A DNA stretch of 60,759 nt from an uncultured Collinsella sp. (GCA_900545665.1 UQZU01000011.1:1-60759); one strand, 5' to 3'; positions 50,365-59,569 are shown, counted from the stretch's first letter. A program made the numbers and translations. The notes: generated by a model not told the origin, from the sequence alone.

Positions 50365-52008
50365 TCACGCCCTATAGAACACGTTGTCGGCAAAGAAGTC
50401 GGCCGGGGACTCCATGCAGGCAATCTCGCCGTCAAACATCATGGCGACGTCGTCGGCTACCTGCTCGGCAAAGTCCAAATCGTGCGTAGCCATGATGACG
50501 GTGCCGCCAGCCTTCGCATGGTCACGCAGGGCGCGGGCGATGGTGCGGCGACTCTCCAGGTCCAAGCCCTTCGTGGGCTCGTCAAGCAGCAGCAGCTCGG
50601 GGCCGATCAGCAGCAGCTTTGCCAGTGCGAGCAGCTGGCGCTGTCCGCCCGAAAGATCGTACGGATGGCGTCCATCCAGACCCGACAACCCCAAGCTCGC
50701 CGCACGCTCCCGCGCCAAGTTCTCGTCATATCCGCAGGTCGAGGCCCATTCCATCAGCTCATCGCGAACCGTCTCGGCAACCAGCAATGCTTTGGGATTC
50801 TGAGGCAGCAGCGCCGCCGAGGCCGCTCCGCGCACCATGCGGCCGCGCTGCAGCTTGGCGGTCTTCGCCAGCACCGAGAGTATCGTCGACTTACCGCATC
50901 CGTTGCCGCCCACGATCGCATGCACCGCACCGGCCGAAAACGACGCATCGAGCCCGCGCAGCACCCAGCCGGACGCTCGATCGTAGCGAAACCAGCCTTC
51001 CGACAGGGTGGTAGCCGACCCGCCGTGCATTTTTTGGAGTATTCTGCTTCCATCCGTGCGCGAGAAGGCTTCCAAGCCGTTCTCGAGCGACGTTTGCGCC
51101 ACAAATTCGGACGATTTGTCCAATTCCAAACTTTTTTTCGCGCTCGATACGTCCCCGGGCGGCTCCAGAGAGCCCAAATTGTCCTCACGCCTGCTGAATA
51201 CTCCGTTTTTTGCACATCGGATGGCACCCCACCCCAACGTGTCATCGGAAAACAGCGATTCTCGGCATACCAAAGAAGCCATATCCGCCGCCTCGTGCAC
51301 GCGGCCATCCTCAATCCGGTACGCACACGTCGCGTATTCGAGCATTGGGCGCGGCTGATGCGTCGCCACAACAACCGTGCAGCCCAGCTCGCGATTCACA
51401 CGAAACAGCGCGTGCAGGAAATTCTTCTCGGCAACGGGATCGAGCTGAGACGTGGGCTCGTCGAGCAGCAGCACGCGCGGGCGCAGCGCCAGGACGGCGG
51501 CAAGCGACAGCAGCTGCTTGCGGCCACCCGAAAGCGTATCGGTATCACGATGAAGCCAGTCCTCCAGACCAAAGAAATAGCTGGTCTCGGCAACACGGCG
51601 GCGCATCTCGTCGCGCGACACACCCAGATTCTCTAGGCCAAACGCCATCTCGTGCCACACGGTCTCGCACACAATCTGGTTCTCGGGATCCTGAAACACA
51701 TAACCCACGCGCTCTGCCGATGCCCGCACGTCCATGTCGGCAACGTTCTCGCCCAGCACGCGCGCATCGCCAGTGCGCTCGCCCGCTGGAGCGATCTCGG
51801 GCTTGAGCAGCGACAGCAGCGTCGACTTGCCCGAACCGGTACCGCCAACAAGCAGTGCAAACGCACCTTGGGAAACACGCCAATCAAGCCCCTCGAGCAC
51901 CGGTGCCTTGACCCCGGGATAGGCAAAACTAAGGCCTCGCACCTCAATCGCCGGCGCGGCCGAGCCATATGCCACACCCGCCGCCGAGCTCCTATCAAAC
52001 CGAGCCAT
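50365..52008 (-). CDS. ecfA: ECF transporter ATPase, fused A1-A2
   Basis: A 547-residue double ABC ATPase. Domain 1 (about 18-235): Walker A GGTGSGKST, signature LSGGRKQLLSLA, Walker B VLLLDEP. Domain 2 (about 320-540): GGNGCGKST, LSGGQRQLLALA, LLLLDEP. A less conserved linker of about 85 residues joins them (EDNLGSLEPPGDV...). In most ECF systems EcfA1 and EcfA2 are separate. The ATG overlaps the stop of ecfT by one base (TGATG). Confidence 0.92.
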   Translation of the reverse strand: MARFDRSSAAGVAYGSAAPAIEVRGLSFAYPGVKAPVLEGLDWRVSQGAFALLVGGTGSGKSTLLSLLKPEIAPAGERTGDARVLGENVADMDVRASAERVGYVFQDPENQIVCETVWHEMAFGLENLGVSRDEMRRRVAETSYFFGLEDWLHRDTDTLSGGRKQLLSLAAVLALRPRVLLLDEPTSQLDPVAEKNFLHALFRVNRELGCTVVVATHQPRPMLEYATCAYRIEDGRVHEAADMASLVCRESLFSDDTLGWGAIRCAKNGVFSRREDNLGSLEPPGDVSSAKKSLELDKSSEFVAQTSLENGLEAFSRTDGSRILQKMHGGSATTLSEGWFRYDRASGWVLRGLDASFSAGAVHAIVGGNGCGKSTILSVLAKTAKLQRGRMVRGAASAALLPQNPKALLVAETVRDELMEWASTCGYDENLARERAASLGLSGLDGRHPYDLSGGQRQLLALAKLLLIGPELLLLDEPTKGLDLESRRTIARALRDHAKAGGTVIMATHDLDFAEQVADDVAMMFDGEIACMESPADFFADNVFYRA

Positions 52009-52901
52009 CAGCCAAACCTCTTCTCATCAATCGCGTGCAACGCGCAAGGCAACACCATCCAGGCGGCGTACACGACATAGCCTGGCCACGGCGCCGGCAC
52101 CGAGAGCTGCGGATAAAACGAATACTGCGTCGTCGCGGTCGCCGCCACGGCCACCGCGGCGGCACCAAACAGCGCGAGCCCGACCAGCGCGGCAACGTCG
52201 CTGCGCCCCAGTCGATACCGCGCATACGTCGTACGACGTGTCGCGGCACCCCACCCGCGCGAGCGCATCGCGTCCGCGCGCTCCAGCGAATCTTCCATGC
52301 CCCAGCCCATCAACACGCTCGACGCCCGCAGGCGCGATCGCACGGGATCGGTGGGCGCGCGGCCCGGCACATCAATCGCATCTTGCACCGCCAGCACCGT
52401 ACGACCGCGGCGTAAAAACTGCGGGATAAGCCTCATGCACATCGAGATCATGAGCGCGATCACCGGTGCGGCATTGCCCAGCAGCGCGAGCACCTTGTCG
52501 TATTCGAGCATCGACGCCGCGGCCTCAAACCACAGCACGCTCGCCACAAACAGCCCGCCCATGCACAGGCCGTATACCATGCTTTCCAGATACACCGCGC
52601 GCATGCCAATACGGAACAGCTCCGTCGAGCCCGAGGCGCTAAACAGCGGATTGACCAGCGCGATAATCAAAATCACCGGCAGCTGCCAGCGGAGTGCGCC
52701 CAGCGTGCGGGCAGCCCCACGCGTCACAAATCCATACGCCAGCCCGCCCGCAAGCGACAGCGCAATCAGCACCGGCTGCATCGAGAACATGGCGAGCCCC
52801 AGCGTCAGCACTATATAGAGTGCCGGCACAGCCGGATGCGACATCGAGAACGCCGCGACGGGCTCGCCGCCAAACTCCTCTTGTATGTTGTCCACGGGCA
52901 C
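52008..52901 (-). CDS. ecfT: ECF transporter transmembrane component
   Basis: A 297-residue integral membrane protein with about six helices in two groups (about 25-120 and 240-290), typical of EcfT. The cytosolic coupling helices carry Ala-Arg-Gly motifs (DAMRSRGWGAATR). The start is inferred: GTG 52901 preceded by GAGGGGACGGG. A longer frame to 53066 would run to 28 nt from the glmU start. First gene of the ecfT-ecfA-S operon. Confidence 0.85.
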   Translation of the reverse strand: MPVDNIQEEFGGEPVAAFSMSHPAVPALYIVLTLGLAMFSMQPVLIALSLAGGLAYGFVTRGAARTLGALRWQLPVILIIALVNPLFSASGSTELFRIGMRAVYLESMVYGLCMGGLFVASVLWFEAAASMLEYDKVLALLGNAAPVIALMISMCMRLIPQFLRRGRTVLAVQDAIDVPGRAPTDPVRSRLRASSVLMGWGMEDSLERADAMRSRGWGAATRRTTYARYRLGRSDVAALVGLALFGAAAVAVAATATTQYSFYPQLSVPAPWPGYVVYAAWMVLPCALHAIDEKRFG

Positions 52902-53094
52902 CCCCGTCCCCTCGCTCAAACGACAGCTCCGCAGCACCGCCAACGCCGCACGCAAGCAGCGCAAACGCCACGACGGCGGCGCAAGCCCCAACCGCCGCAA
53001 ACCAATCGCTACGCGCTCAACATATGCCTGCGGTATCATATTGCGCCATGTATCGTTTCCAAACACACGTCTCTATAACGTAACAGGAGATCAC

Positions 53095-54507
53095 ATGGAC
53101 GCAACCGCAATTATCCTCGCTGCCGGCGAGGGCACCCGCATGAAGTCGAACCACTGCAAGGTTTCGCACAAGATCCTGGGCAAGCCCATGGTCCAGTGGA
53201 TCGTCGACGCCACCATCAAGGCCGGCTGCAGCCGCGTCGTGGTCGTCATCGGCAGCCACGCCGACGAGATGCGCGCCCTCATCGACGGCGTCTACGCCAG
53301 CAGCGCCACCAAGGTCGAGTGCGTCGAGCAGACCGAGCGCCTGGGCACCGGTCACGCCGTGAAGGTCGCGCTCGAGGCCTGCGGCATCACGCAAGGCCCC
53401 GTCGTCGTGCTCAACGGCGACCTGCCGCTCATCACCGCCGACACGGTCGCCAAGTTCGCACAGACCGTCGCCACCGGCGAGCTCGCCTGCACCGTCATGA
53501 CCATGACCCCGCCCGACCCCTTTGGCTACGGCCGCATCAAACTGGGCGACGACGGCCAGATCGAGCGCATCATCGAGCAGAAGGACTGCACGCCCGAGCA
53601 GGCCGCCACGCTGCTGGAGTGCAACGCCGGCTGCTACGCCTTTGACGGCGCGCAGCTCGCCGCCCACATTAACGAGATCGGCAACGACAACGCGCAATCC
53701 GAGTACTACCTGCCCGACATGCTCGAGATCCTCAAGGGTCACGGCCAGGCGGTCTCCATCTTCCACTGCGATGACTACCGCGACGGCCTGGGCGTCAACA
53801 GCCGCATTCAGCTCGCGCAGCTCACCGCTATCGCGCGCGACCGCATCAACGAGCACTGGATGGCCGAGGGCGTCACGTTCATCGATCCCACGCAGGCCTG
53901 GATCGGCCCCGATGCCACCATCGGCCGAGACACCATCGTGTGGCCGCAGACGCATCTGATCGGTCACGTCACCGTGGGCGAAGAGTGCCAGCTCGGCCCC
54001 AACAGTCGCCTCACCGACACCACCGTCGGCAGCGGCTGCACCATCGATGAGACCATCGCCATCGAGGCCGTCATCGAGAACGGCGTCGACTGCGGCCCGC
54101 GCGCCTACCTGCGCCCGGGCACCCACATGCTCGACGGCTCCAAGGCCGGCACGCATGTGGAGATCAAGAAGTCCACGATCGGCGAGGGCTCCAAGGTGCC
54201 GCACCTGTCCTACATCGGCGACACCACCATGGGCTCCGGCGTCAACGTGGGCGCGGGCTCCATCACCTGCAACTACGACGGCGTGCACAAGCACAAGACC
54301 GTCATCGGCAAGGACGCCTTCATCGGTTCCGACACCATGATGGTCGCGCCCGCCCAGATCGGCGACGGCGCGCTCGTGGCCGCCGGCTCCGTCATCACCG
54401 AGCCGGTCCCGGCCGACGCACTCGGCCTGGGCCGCGCCCGTCAGGTAAACATTGAGGGCTGGGCCGCCGATTATCGCCGCCGTCTGCACGAGGACGACGA
54501 GGTATAA
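53095..54507 (+). CDS. glmU: Bifunctional UDP-GlcNAc pyrophosphorylase / GlcN-1-P acetyltransferase
   Basis: A 470-residue enzyme making UDP-N-acetylglucosamine for peptidoglycan. The N-terminal uridylyltransferase part carries the signature LAAGEGTRMKS (9-19), then GDLPL and the Asp residues binding Mg. The C-terminal left-handed beta-helix of hexapeptide repeats has RPGTHM, GAGSITCNYDG (the catalytic His lies in the preceding strand region HLSYIGD) and the acetyl-CoA loop. The ATG at 53095 has AGGAG at 6 nt. Divergent from ecfT. It ends at a good terminator. Confidence 0.97.
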   Translation: MDATAIILAAGEGTRMKSNHCKVSHKILGKPMVQWIVDATIKAGCSRVVVVIGSHADEMRALIDGVYASSATKVECVEQTERLGTGHAVKVALEACGITQGPVVVLNGDLPLITADTVAKFAQTVATGELACTVMTMTPPDPFGYGRIKLGDDGQIERIIEQKDCTPEQAATLLECNAGCYAFDGAQLAAHINEIGNDNAQSEYYLPDMLEILKGHGQAVSIFHCDDYRDGLGVNSRIQLAQLTAIARDRINEHWMAEGVTFIDPTQAWIGPDATIGRDTIVWPQTHLIGHVTVGEECQLGPNSRLTDTTVGSGCTIDETIAIEAVIENGVDCGPRAYLRPGTHMLDGSKAGTHVEIKKSTIGEGSKVPHLSYIGDTTMGSGVNVGAGSITCNYDGVHKHKTVIGKDAFIGSDTMMVAPAQIGDGALVAAGSVITEPVPADALGLGRARQVNIEGWAADYRRRLHEDDEV

Positions 54508-54524
54508 CGTTTTACCAAGCATCT

Positions 54525-54557
54525 AAGGAGCTGTTCCCATGGGGACGGCTCCTTTTT
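54525..54557 (+). terminator. Terminator of glmU
   Basis: AAGGAGC...GTTCCC, AT, GGGGAC...GCTCCTT, then TTT. About 17 nt after the stop. Confidence 0.9.
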
Positions 54558-54700
54558 CTATGCTGACCTGCGCGGCCAGATGAGTGGTCGGTTCGTGTCC
54601 GTTGGCGGTAAAGACGTTATCAAGACTCGATAAACCCCGCCGCGCGGTTACAATGCAACAAGGCATCTATATGGCATTCGATATATAAAGGAGAAGGGTA

Positions 54701-55687
54701 ATGCCGATTAATGATCCCGAGAAGTCGGAGAATATGCGCAAGTCCATCCGCGTGTATTCCGGTTCCTCCAACCGTCCCCTCGCTCAGAAGATTGCTGAGT
54801 ACCTTGGGGTCGAGCTTTCGGGCCTTACGCTAAAGCAGTTCGCCAATGGTGAGATTTACGCCCGCTACGACGAGACCGTCCGCGGCGCCGACGTCTTCCT
54901 GATTCAGTCCGTGGCCGGCGGCAACGTCAACGACATGCTCATGGAGCTGCTCATCGCCACCGACGCTGCCAAGCGCGCATCCGCCCGCTCCATCACCGCC
55001 GTTATCACCCACTACGGCTATGCCCGCCAGGACCGCAAGGCCGGCCCGCGCGAGCCCATCACCGCCCGCCTCGTCGCCAACCTGCTCGAGCGCGCCGGCG
55101 TCAACCGCATCATCACCCTCGACCTGCACCAGGGCCAGATCCAGGGCTTCTTCGATATCCCGGTTAACCACCTGTCCGCGCTGCCGCTGTTTGGCCAGTA
55201 CTACAACGACATGCACTTCGACACCGACAACCTGGTTGTCGTCTCCCCCGACGTGGGTCGCGCCAAGGCCGCCAAGAAGCTGTCCGACATGCTCGGCTGC
55301 GACCTGGCCATCGCCCACAAGGGCCGTCCGCGCCACAACGCCGCCGAGGTCATGGGCATCATCGGTGACATCAAGGGCAAGACCTGCATCATCAACGACG
55401 ACATGATCGACACCGCTGGCACCCTGTGCGCCAACGTCAAGGAGCTCAAGGCTATGGGCGCTGGCGACATCTACGTCTGCGCCACCCACGGCATCTTCTC
55501 CGGTCCGGCCATCGAGCGCTTGAACGACGCCCCGATCGTCGAGTGCCTCGTCACCGACGCCATTCCCGTCGAGGTCGGCGGCAAGATCAAGACCATCTCG
55601 GTCGCCGAGGAGTTCGCTCAGGCCATCTCCGCCGTTTACCACGAGGAGCCCGTCTCCACGCTCGTCGGCGGCGACTTCGCGCTGTAG
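54701..55687 (+). CDS. prs: Ribose-phosphate pyrophosphokinase
   Basis: A 328-residue class I PRPP synthase that makes phosphoribosyl pyrophosphate from ribose-5-P and ATP. Motifs: RVYSGSSNRPLAQKIA, the flexible catalytic loop ARQDRKAGPREPIT, the Mg/ATP His-rich region LDLHQGQIQGFF and the PRPP-binding motif CIINDDMIDTAGT. The final region (GGKIKTISVAEEFAQAI) is complete. AAGGAGAAGGG precedes the ATG at 54701; a Met at position 11 is an alternative. The organism thus uses ribose-5-P from the upstream ribokinase route. Confidence 0.97.
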   Translation: MPINDPEKSENMRKSIRVYSGSSNRPLAQKIAEYLGVELSGLTLKQFANGEIYARYDETVRGADVFLIQSVAGGNVNDMLMELLIATDAAKRASARSITAVITHYGYARQDRKAGPREPITARLVANLLERAGVNRIITLDLHQGQIQGFFDIPVNHLSALPLFGQYYNDMHFDTDNLVVVSPDVGRAKAAKKLSDMLGCDLAIAHKGRPRHNAAEVMGIIGDIKGKTCIINDDMIDTAGTLCANVKELKAMGAGDIYVCATHGIFSGPAIERLNDAPIVECLVTDAIPVEVGGKIKTISVAEEFAQAISAVYHEEPVSTLVGGDFAL

Positions 55688-55710
55688 TCGCTCGACCCTC
55701 GCATCCCTCC

Positions 55711-55816
55711 GGAAGCCCCGGACGCGCCTGCGGGGTTATCAAAGCGAACGTCCTCGCCGCTTTGCGGCTGCGGGATGTTCGCTTTGATAACCCCTCCCGG
55801 CGCGTCCGGGGCTTCC
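55711..55816. repeat. 106-bp two-tier inverted repeat between prs and pth
   Basis: Outer 18-bp arms (GGAAGCCCCGGACGCGCC) and inner 18-bp arms (GGGGTTATCAAAGCGAAC) are both perfect, separated by TGC on one side and TCCC on the other. The centre has a small GCCGC-TTTGC-GGC hairpin. It lies 23 nt after the prs stop; no T-run. Confidence 0.85.
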
Positions 55817-55931
55817 TGCTGTCTCGGGGCAGCTGTTTTCTGAAATGACTTTGCTGCAACCTTTCCTCGCCTTCGGCGGGCGTGGTAGCCTTTGTCGTTG
55901 ATTAAACTTTTTATGTAACGGAAGGACAAAC

Positions 55932-56561
55932 ATGGCAGCTGCACAGCCGCTTAAGATTCGCATGGTTGCCGGGCTTGGCAACCCTGGCGAGGAATATGCC
56001 GAGACCCGCCACAACGCCGGCTTTAAGGCAATCGACGAGCTGGCCCGTCAGGCCGGCGTCACGTACTGGAAAAACCAGGCCGGCGCCGAGGTCGCGCTCA
56101 TCAACATCAACGACCCCGAGGAAGAGGACGGCAAGCGCCAGATTGTGCTGGTCAAGCCGCAGTCGTACATGAATACCTCGGGCGGCCCCATCTCCAAGCT
56201 CTGCCGCGAATACAAGATCAAGGCCGAGGAGCTGCTCGTAATCCACGACGAGCTCGACATTCCCGCCGGCGACGTGCGCGTTAAGGTGGGCGGCGGCCAT
56301 GCTGGCCACAACGGCCTGCGTTCCATCATCGACAAGATGGGCAGCCGCGACTTCAGCCGCATCCGCACCGGCATCGGCAACCCTCCCGGCAAGATGGCCG
56401 TCGCCGACTACGTGCTTAAGCAGCTGCGCGCCCGCGAGGCCGAGGATTTCCAGGACACCTGCGCCCGCGCGGCCGACGCCGCCGGCCTGGCGATCGTGCA
56501 CGGCGTGGTCTACGCTCGCGACCATGTCAACGGCGCCGCCTCCGCCAACGGCAAGCACTAA
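55932..56561 (+). CDS. pth: Peptidyl-tRNA hydrolase
   Basis: A 209-residue Pth1-type enzyme that recycles peptidyl-tRNA. VAGLGNPGEEYAETRHNAGF (His in HNAGF is catalytic), VKPQSYMNTSG, LLVIHDELDIP (catalytic Asp) and GGGHAGHNGLRSI are all present. GGAAGGA precedes the ATG at 55932. It is bounded by long inverted repeats on both sides. Confidence 0.97.
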   Translation: MAAAQPLKIRMVAGLGNPGEEYAETRHNAGFKAIDELARQAGVTYWKNQAGAEVALININDPEEEDGKRQIVLVKPQSYMNTSGGPISKLCREYKIKAEELLVIHDELDIPAGDVRVKVGGGHAGHNGLRSIIDKMGSRDFSRIRTGIGNPPGKMAVADYVLKQLRAREAEDFQDTCARAADAAGLAIVHGVVYARDHVNGAASANGKH

Positions 56562-56563
56562 AA

Positions 56564-56761
56564 CCTACCATTTAGGAACAGGTTTATTTTGGCAGGTTTT
56601 ACCTGCGGAAACGCTCCATTTGCGGCATCGCAATAAACCGCGCGCCGCCATACGCACATAGCACCCCAAAGGGGGCCGGCCTCATCACAACCCGAGGCCG
56701 GCCCCCTTTGCCGTTTTACCCGATAAAACTGACCAAAATAAACCTGCCCCTGTTTGGTAGG
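56564..56761. repeat. 198-bp inverted-repeat element with internal hairpin after pth
   Basis: Ends CCTACCA and TGGTAGG, with further complementary blocks ACAGGTTTATTTTGG / CCAAAATAAACCTG inward, form a long imperfect stem starting 2 nt after the pth stop. Inside it, AAAGGGGGCCGGCCTC (56668-56683) pairs with GAGGCCGGCCCCCTTT (56694-56709), which probably terminates pth. Architecture as in the elements at 32651-33303, with unrelated arms. Confidence 0.8.
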
Positions 56762-56824
56762 CCGAAGTGGATAAACCCTGCTCCCAACCGCCGAAGACAC
56801 ACGTAAGTGACATGTCCATGAGGG

Positions 56825-56830
56825 TATAAT
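56825..56830 (+). promoter_or_regulatory. -10 element of nfnAB
   Basis: A perfect TATAAT in context AGGGTATAATTTG, about 105 nt before the ATG at 56936. The -35 is weak. Confidence 0.6.
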
Positions 56831-56935
56831 TTGCACCGTATGTCTGCACAACGCCTGTGCACGTACGGTTTTATTCGGGCTACCGTCCATTTCCGTGGAG
56901 GCACGGTTCGGCGGCCCTAACAAGAGAGGGGTTCT

Positions 56936-57775
56936 ATGTATAAGATCCTGGAGAAGACGCAGTTCTCGGAGAAGGTGTTCAAGTTCCGCATCGAGGCGCC
57001 CGCAATCGCCAAGCATGCGCACGCTGGACAGTTCCTCATGGTCCGCGCCAACGAGACGGGCGAGCGCGTCCCGTTTACCCTGGCCGGCTGGAACGGTGAC
57101 GAGGGCTGGGTCGAGTTCATCTTCATGGTGATCGGCAAGACCACCGAGATGCTGTCCACATACGAGGCCGGCGAGTCGCTGCGCGACGTCGTGGGCCCGC
57201 TGGGCGTTCCCACCGAGATGGCCGAGGGCCCCTGCGCCGTCATTGGCGGCGGCGTCGGCCTGGCAATTGCCTTCCCGGTCGCCAAGCACCTGGTCGAGAC
57301 CGGTCACGAGGTGCACGCCATCATGGGCGCCCGCACCAAGGACCTCCTGCTCATGGAGGACCAGTTCCGCGAGCTCCTCGACGAGGACCACATCCACATC
57401 ACTACCGATGACGGTTCCTACGGCGAGCAGGGCGTTGTCACCGCTCCGCTGGAGCGCCTGCTGCAGGACAAGGCCGTGAGCCAGGTCTTCTGCGTCGGCC
57501 CCGTTCCGATGATGAAGTTCTCGACCCTCACCGCCCAAAAGTACGACACCCCCATCACCGCGTCGCTCAACCCCATCATGGTTGACGGCACCGGCATGTG
57601 CGGCTGCTGCCGCGTCGAGGTGGGCGGCGTGACCAAGTTCGCTTGCGTCGACGGCCCCGACTTCGATGCCACCCTGGTCGACTGGGATGACCTTCGTGCC
57701 CGCCAGGCCGCTTACCGTTCCGAAGAGGGCGAGTCCCTCAAGGCCTATGAGGAAAAGAGCTGCGCATGCCACTAG
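56936..57775 (+). CDS. nfnA: NfnA-like FAD/NAD [2Fe-2S] subunit (ferredoxin-NAD(P) oxidoreductase)
   Basis: A 279-residue subunit of the ferredoxin-NADP reductase superfamily. FAD-binding RVPFTLAGW region (Arg-x-x-Thr type), NAD-binding GGGVGLAIAFPVAKHL, and the C-terminal [2Fe-2S] Cys cluster DGTGMCGCCRV...FACVDGPDF. In electron-bifurcating NfnAB this subunit handles NADH and the FAD, and its partner NADPH and ferredoxin. It overlaps the next gene by 10 nt. Its genomic partnering with an Ech-like hydrogenase fits a ferredoxin-based energy metabolism. Confidence 0.93.
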   Translation: MYKILEKTQFSEKVFKFRIEAPAIAKHAHAGQFLMVRANETGERVPFTLAGWNGDEGWVEFIFMVIGKTTEMLSTYEAGESLRDVVGPLGVPTEMAEGPCAVIGGGVGLAIAFPVAKHLVETGHEVHAIMGARTKDLLLMEDQFRELLDEDHIHITTDDGSYGEQGVVTAPLERLLQDKAVSQVFCVGPVPMMKFSTLTAQKYDTPITASLNPIMVDGTGMCGCCRVEVGGVTKFACVDGPDFDATLVDWDDLRARQAAYRSEEGESLKAYEEKSCACH

Positions 57776-59175
57776 TTAACGGTCGTTTCGTTGCCGATAT
57801 GAAGTCGCCCCGCACCCCCGATAACGAGGAGCCGGCTGCCGAGCGCGCCTGCGACTTCCGCCCCGTCGACAAGGGCTTCACCGAGGAGATGGCGCTGGCC
57901 GAGGCCGAGCGCTGCCTCAACTGCAAGAAGCCGTTCTGTGTTGAGGGCTGCCCCGTCAACATCAACATCCCCCGCTTTATCGAGCAGATCCGCGCGAAGG
58001 ACTTCGGCGGCGCTCTCGATACCATCCGCGAGGACTCCATGCTTCCCGCCATCTGCGGCCGTGTCTGCCCGCAGGAGAACCAGTGCGAGGGCAAGTGCAT
58101 CCGTGGTAAAAAGTCCGAGCCCGTGGCCATCGGCCAGCTCGAGCGCTTCCTGGGTGATCGCCCCGAGCTCGCCTCCACGCCCAAGATGGCCCCCAAGAAC
58201 GGCAAGAAGGTCGCCGTTGTCGGCTCCGGCCCGTCCGGCATCACCTGCGCCGGCGAGCTCGCCCGTAACGGTTTTGACGTTACCGTCTTTGAGGCCTTCT
58301 TCACCGGCGGCGGCGTGCTGGTCTACGGCATCCCCGAGTTCCGTCTGCCCAAGGCAGTCGTCAAGCGCGAGATTGACGGCCTGGAGGACATGGGCGTTAA
58401 GTTTGAGTACAACTCCGTCGTGGGCAACATGGCCACGGCCGAAGAGCTGTTCGAGCAGGGCTTCGACGCCATCTACGTGGCGACCGGCGCTGGCCTGCCC
58501 AAGTTCCTCAACGTCCCCGGCGAGAACCTGCCCAACGTCTTCTTCGCGAACGAGTACCTCACCCGCGTGAACCTGATGAAGGCCAACAAGTTCCCCGAGT
58601 ACGACACCCCCACCAAGCACGGCAAGAACGTCGTTGTCTTTGGTGGCGGCAACGTGGCTATGGACGCCGTCCGTACCGCCAAGCGCCTGGGCGCCGAGCA
58701 CGCCATCATCGCCTACCGTCGTACCGAGGATGAGATGCCTTGCCGTCGTGCCGAGCTGCACCACGCCAAGGCCGAGGGCGTCGAGGTTCTGCCGCTCGTC
58801 TCCCCGCTCGAGTTTGTCGCTGGCGAGGACGGCTCCGTGTGCGCCGTCAAGGTCCAGAAGATGGAGCTCGGCGAGCCCGACGAGTCCGGCCGTCGTCGCC
58901 CGGTGCCCATCGAGGGCGCCATCGAGGAGATCCCCTGCGACGTCGCAATCTCGGCTATCGGCACCAACGCCAACCCCTTCGCAAAGAAGATCGGCGGCAA
59001 GATGGAGCTCAACAAGTGGGGCTACATCGTCGCCGACGAGGAGACCGGCCAGACCACCGATCCCCGCATCTGGGCTGGCGGCGACATCGTCACCGGTGCC
59101 GCTACGGTCATTCTGGCGATGGGCGCCGGCAAGAAGGCCGCCGCTTCCATCACCAAGAGCCTGCTGGGCGAGTAG
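57766..59175 (+). CDS. nfnB: NfnB-like NADP-dependent subunit (glutamate synthase small-subunit family)
   Basis: A 469-residue iron-sulfur flavoprotein. N-terminal [4Fe-4S] cysteines (CLNCKKPFCVEGCPVNINIP; CGRVCPQENQCEGKC), then two nucleotide-binding folds: FAD (VVGSGPSGITCAGELARNG) and NADPH (VVVFGGGNVAMDAVRTAKRLGA). It ends with the FAD motif GGDIVTGAATVILAMGAGKKAA. It belongs to the homotetrameric glutamate synthase small-subunit family; the adjacent NfnA-like subunit favours the bifurcating NfnAB complex. It starts within the end of nfnA and is followed by a terminator. Confidence 0.93.
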   Translation: MPLVNGRFVADMKSPRTPDNEEPAAERACDFRPVDKGFTEEMALAEAERCLNCKKPFCVEGCPVNINIPRFIEQIRAKDFGGALDTIREDSMLPAICGRVCPQENQCEGKCIRGKKSEPVAIGQLERFLGDRPELASTPKMAPKNGKKVAVVGSGPSGITCAGELARNGFDVTVFEAFFTGGGVLVYGIPEFRLPKAVVKREIDGLEDMGVKFEYNSVVGNMATAEELFEQGFDAIYVATGAGLPKFLNVPGENLPNVFFANEYLTRVNLMKANKFPEYDTPTKHGKNVVVFGGGNVAMDAVRTAKRLGAEHAIIAYRRTEDEMPCRRAELHHAKAEGVEVLPLVSPLEFVAGEDGSVCAVKVQKMELGEPDESGRRRPVPIEGAIEEIPCDVAISAIGTNANPFAKKIGGKMELNKWGYIVADEETGQTTDPRIWAGGDIVTGAATVILAMGAGKKAAASITKSLLGE

Positions 59176-59203
59176 TCACCCTCAGCGTTAGCCATCAAAC
59201 GGC

Positions 59204-59241
59204 AAAGTCCCCGTCGAGCACACGCCCGGCGGGGACTTTTT
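59204..59241 (+). terminator. Terminator of nfnAB
   Basis: AAAGTCCCCG pairs with CGGGGACTTT around a 16-nt loop and TTT follows, 28 nt after the stop. Confidence 0.9.
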
Positions 59242-59253
59242 CTATGCCGGCCG

Positions 59254-59299
59254 CCCAAACCACCACAAAGGGGACAGGCACTTTTGTGGTGGTTTGGGA
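59254..59299. repeat. REP-like hairpin, GGGGACAGG family, copy 2
   Basis: CCCAAACCACCACAAAG (59254-59270) and CTTTTGTGGTGGTTTGGG (59281-59298) with loop GGGGACAGGCA. Homologous to 5330-5378. Confidence 0.85.
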
Positions 59300-59316
59300 C
59301 TTGCTTGCTCGTTTTG

Positions 59317-59532
59317 TCTCAATCTGTAACACCTGGAGCCCGTTGAGCCTTGTAGTTGTTGCAGATCGAGATATTGTGCCAGCCGCCCCCGCTTTGTCTC
59401 AATCTGTAACAGTTAGAGGTCAAATTCCCCGCTTGGTGTTACAGATCGAGACGTTAGGTTAGCGGCTGAACAGTTCATCTCAATCTGTAACACCTGGAGC
59501 CATTTTGGGCAGCTTGGTGTTACAGATTGAGA
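59317..59532. repeat. Array 2 of 55-bp palindromic units (three units)
   Basis: Units 59317-59371, 59397-59451 and 59478-59532, each exactly 55 bp with TCTCAATCTGTAACA and its inverse, at 80/81-bp spacing. Same family as 42259-43917. It lies in the 394-bp gap between nfnB and the surface-protein gene. Confidence 0.9.
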
Positions 59533-59569
59533 TTTTGCATAAGCCGAGGATGGACGCCGCCACCAAAAC

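Noticed and set aside
53017..54522. Minus-strand frame over glmU
   Set aside because: Valine/Asp/Gly-rich shadow of the GC-biased glmU coding strand.
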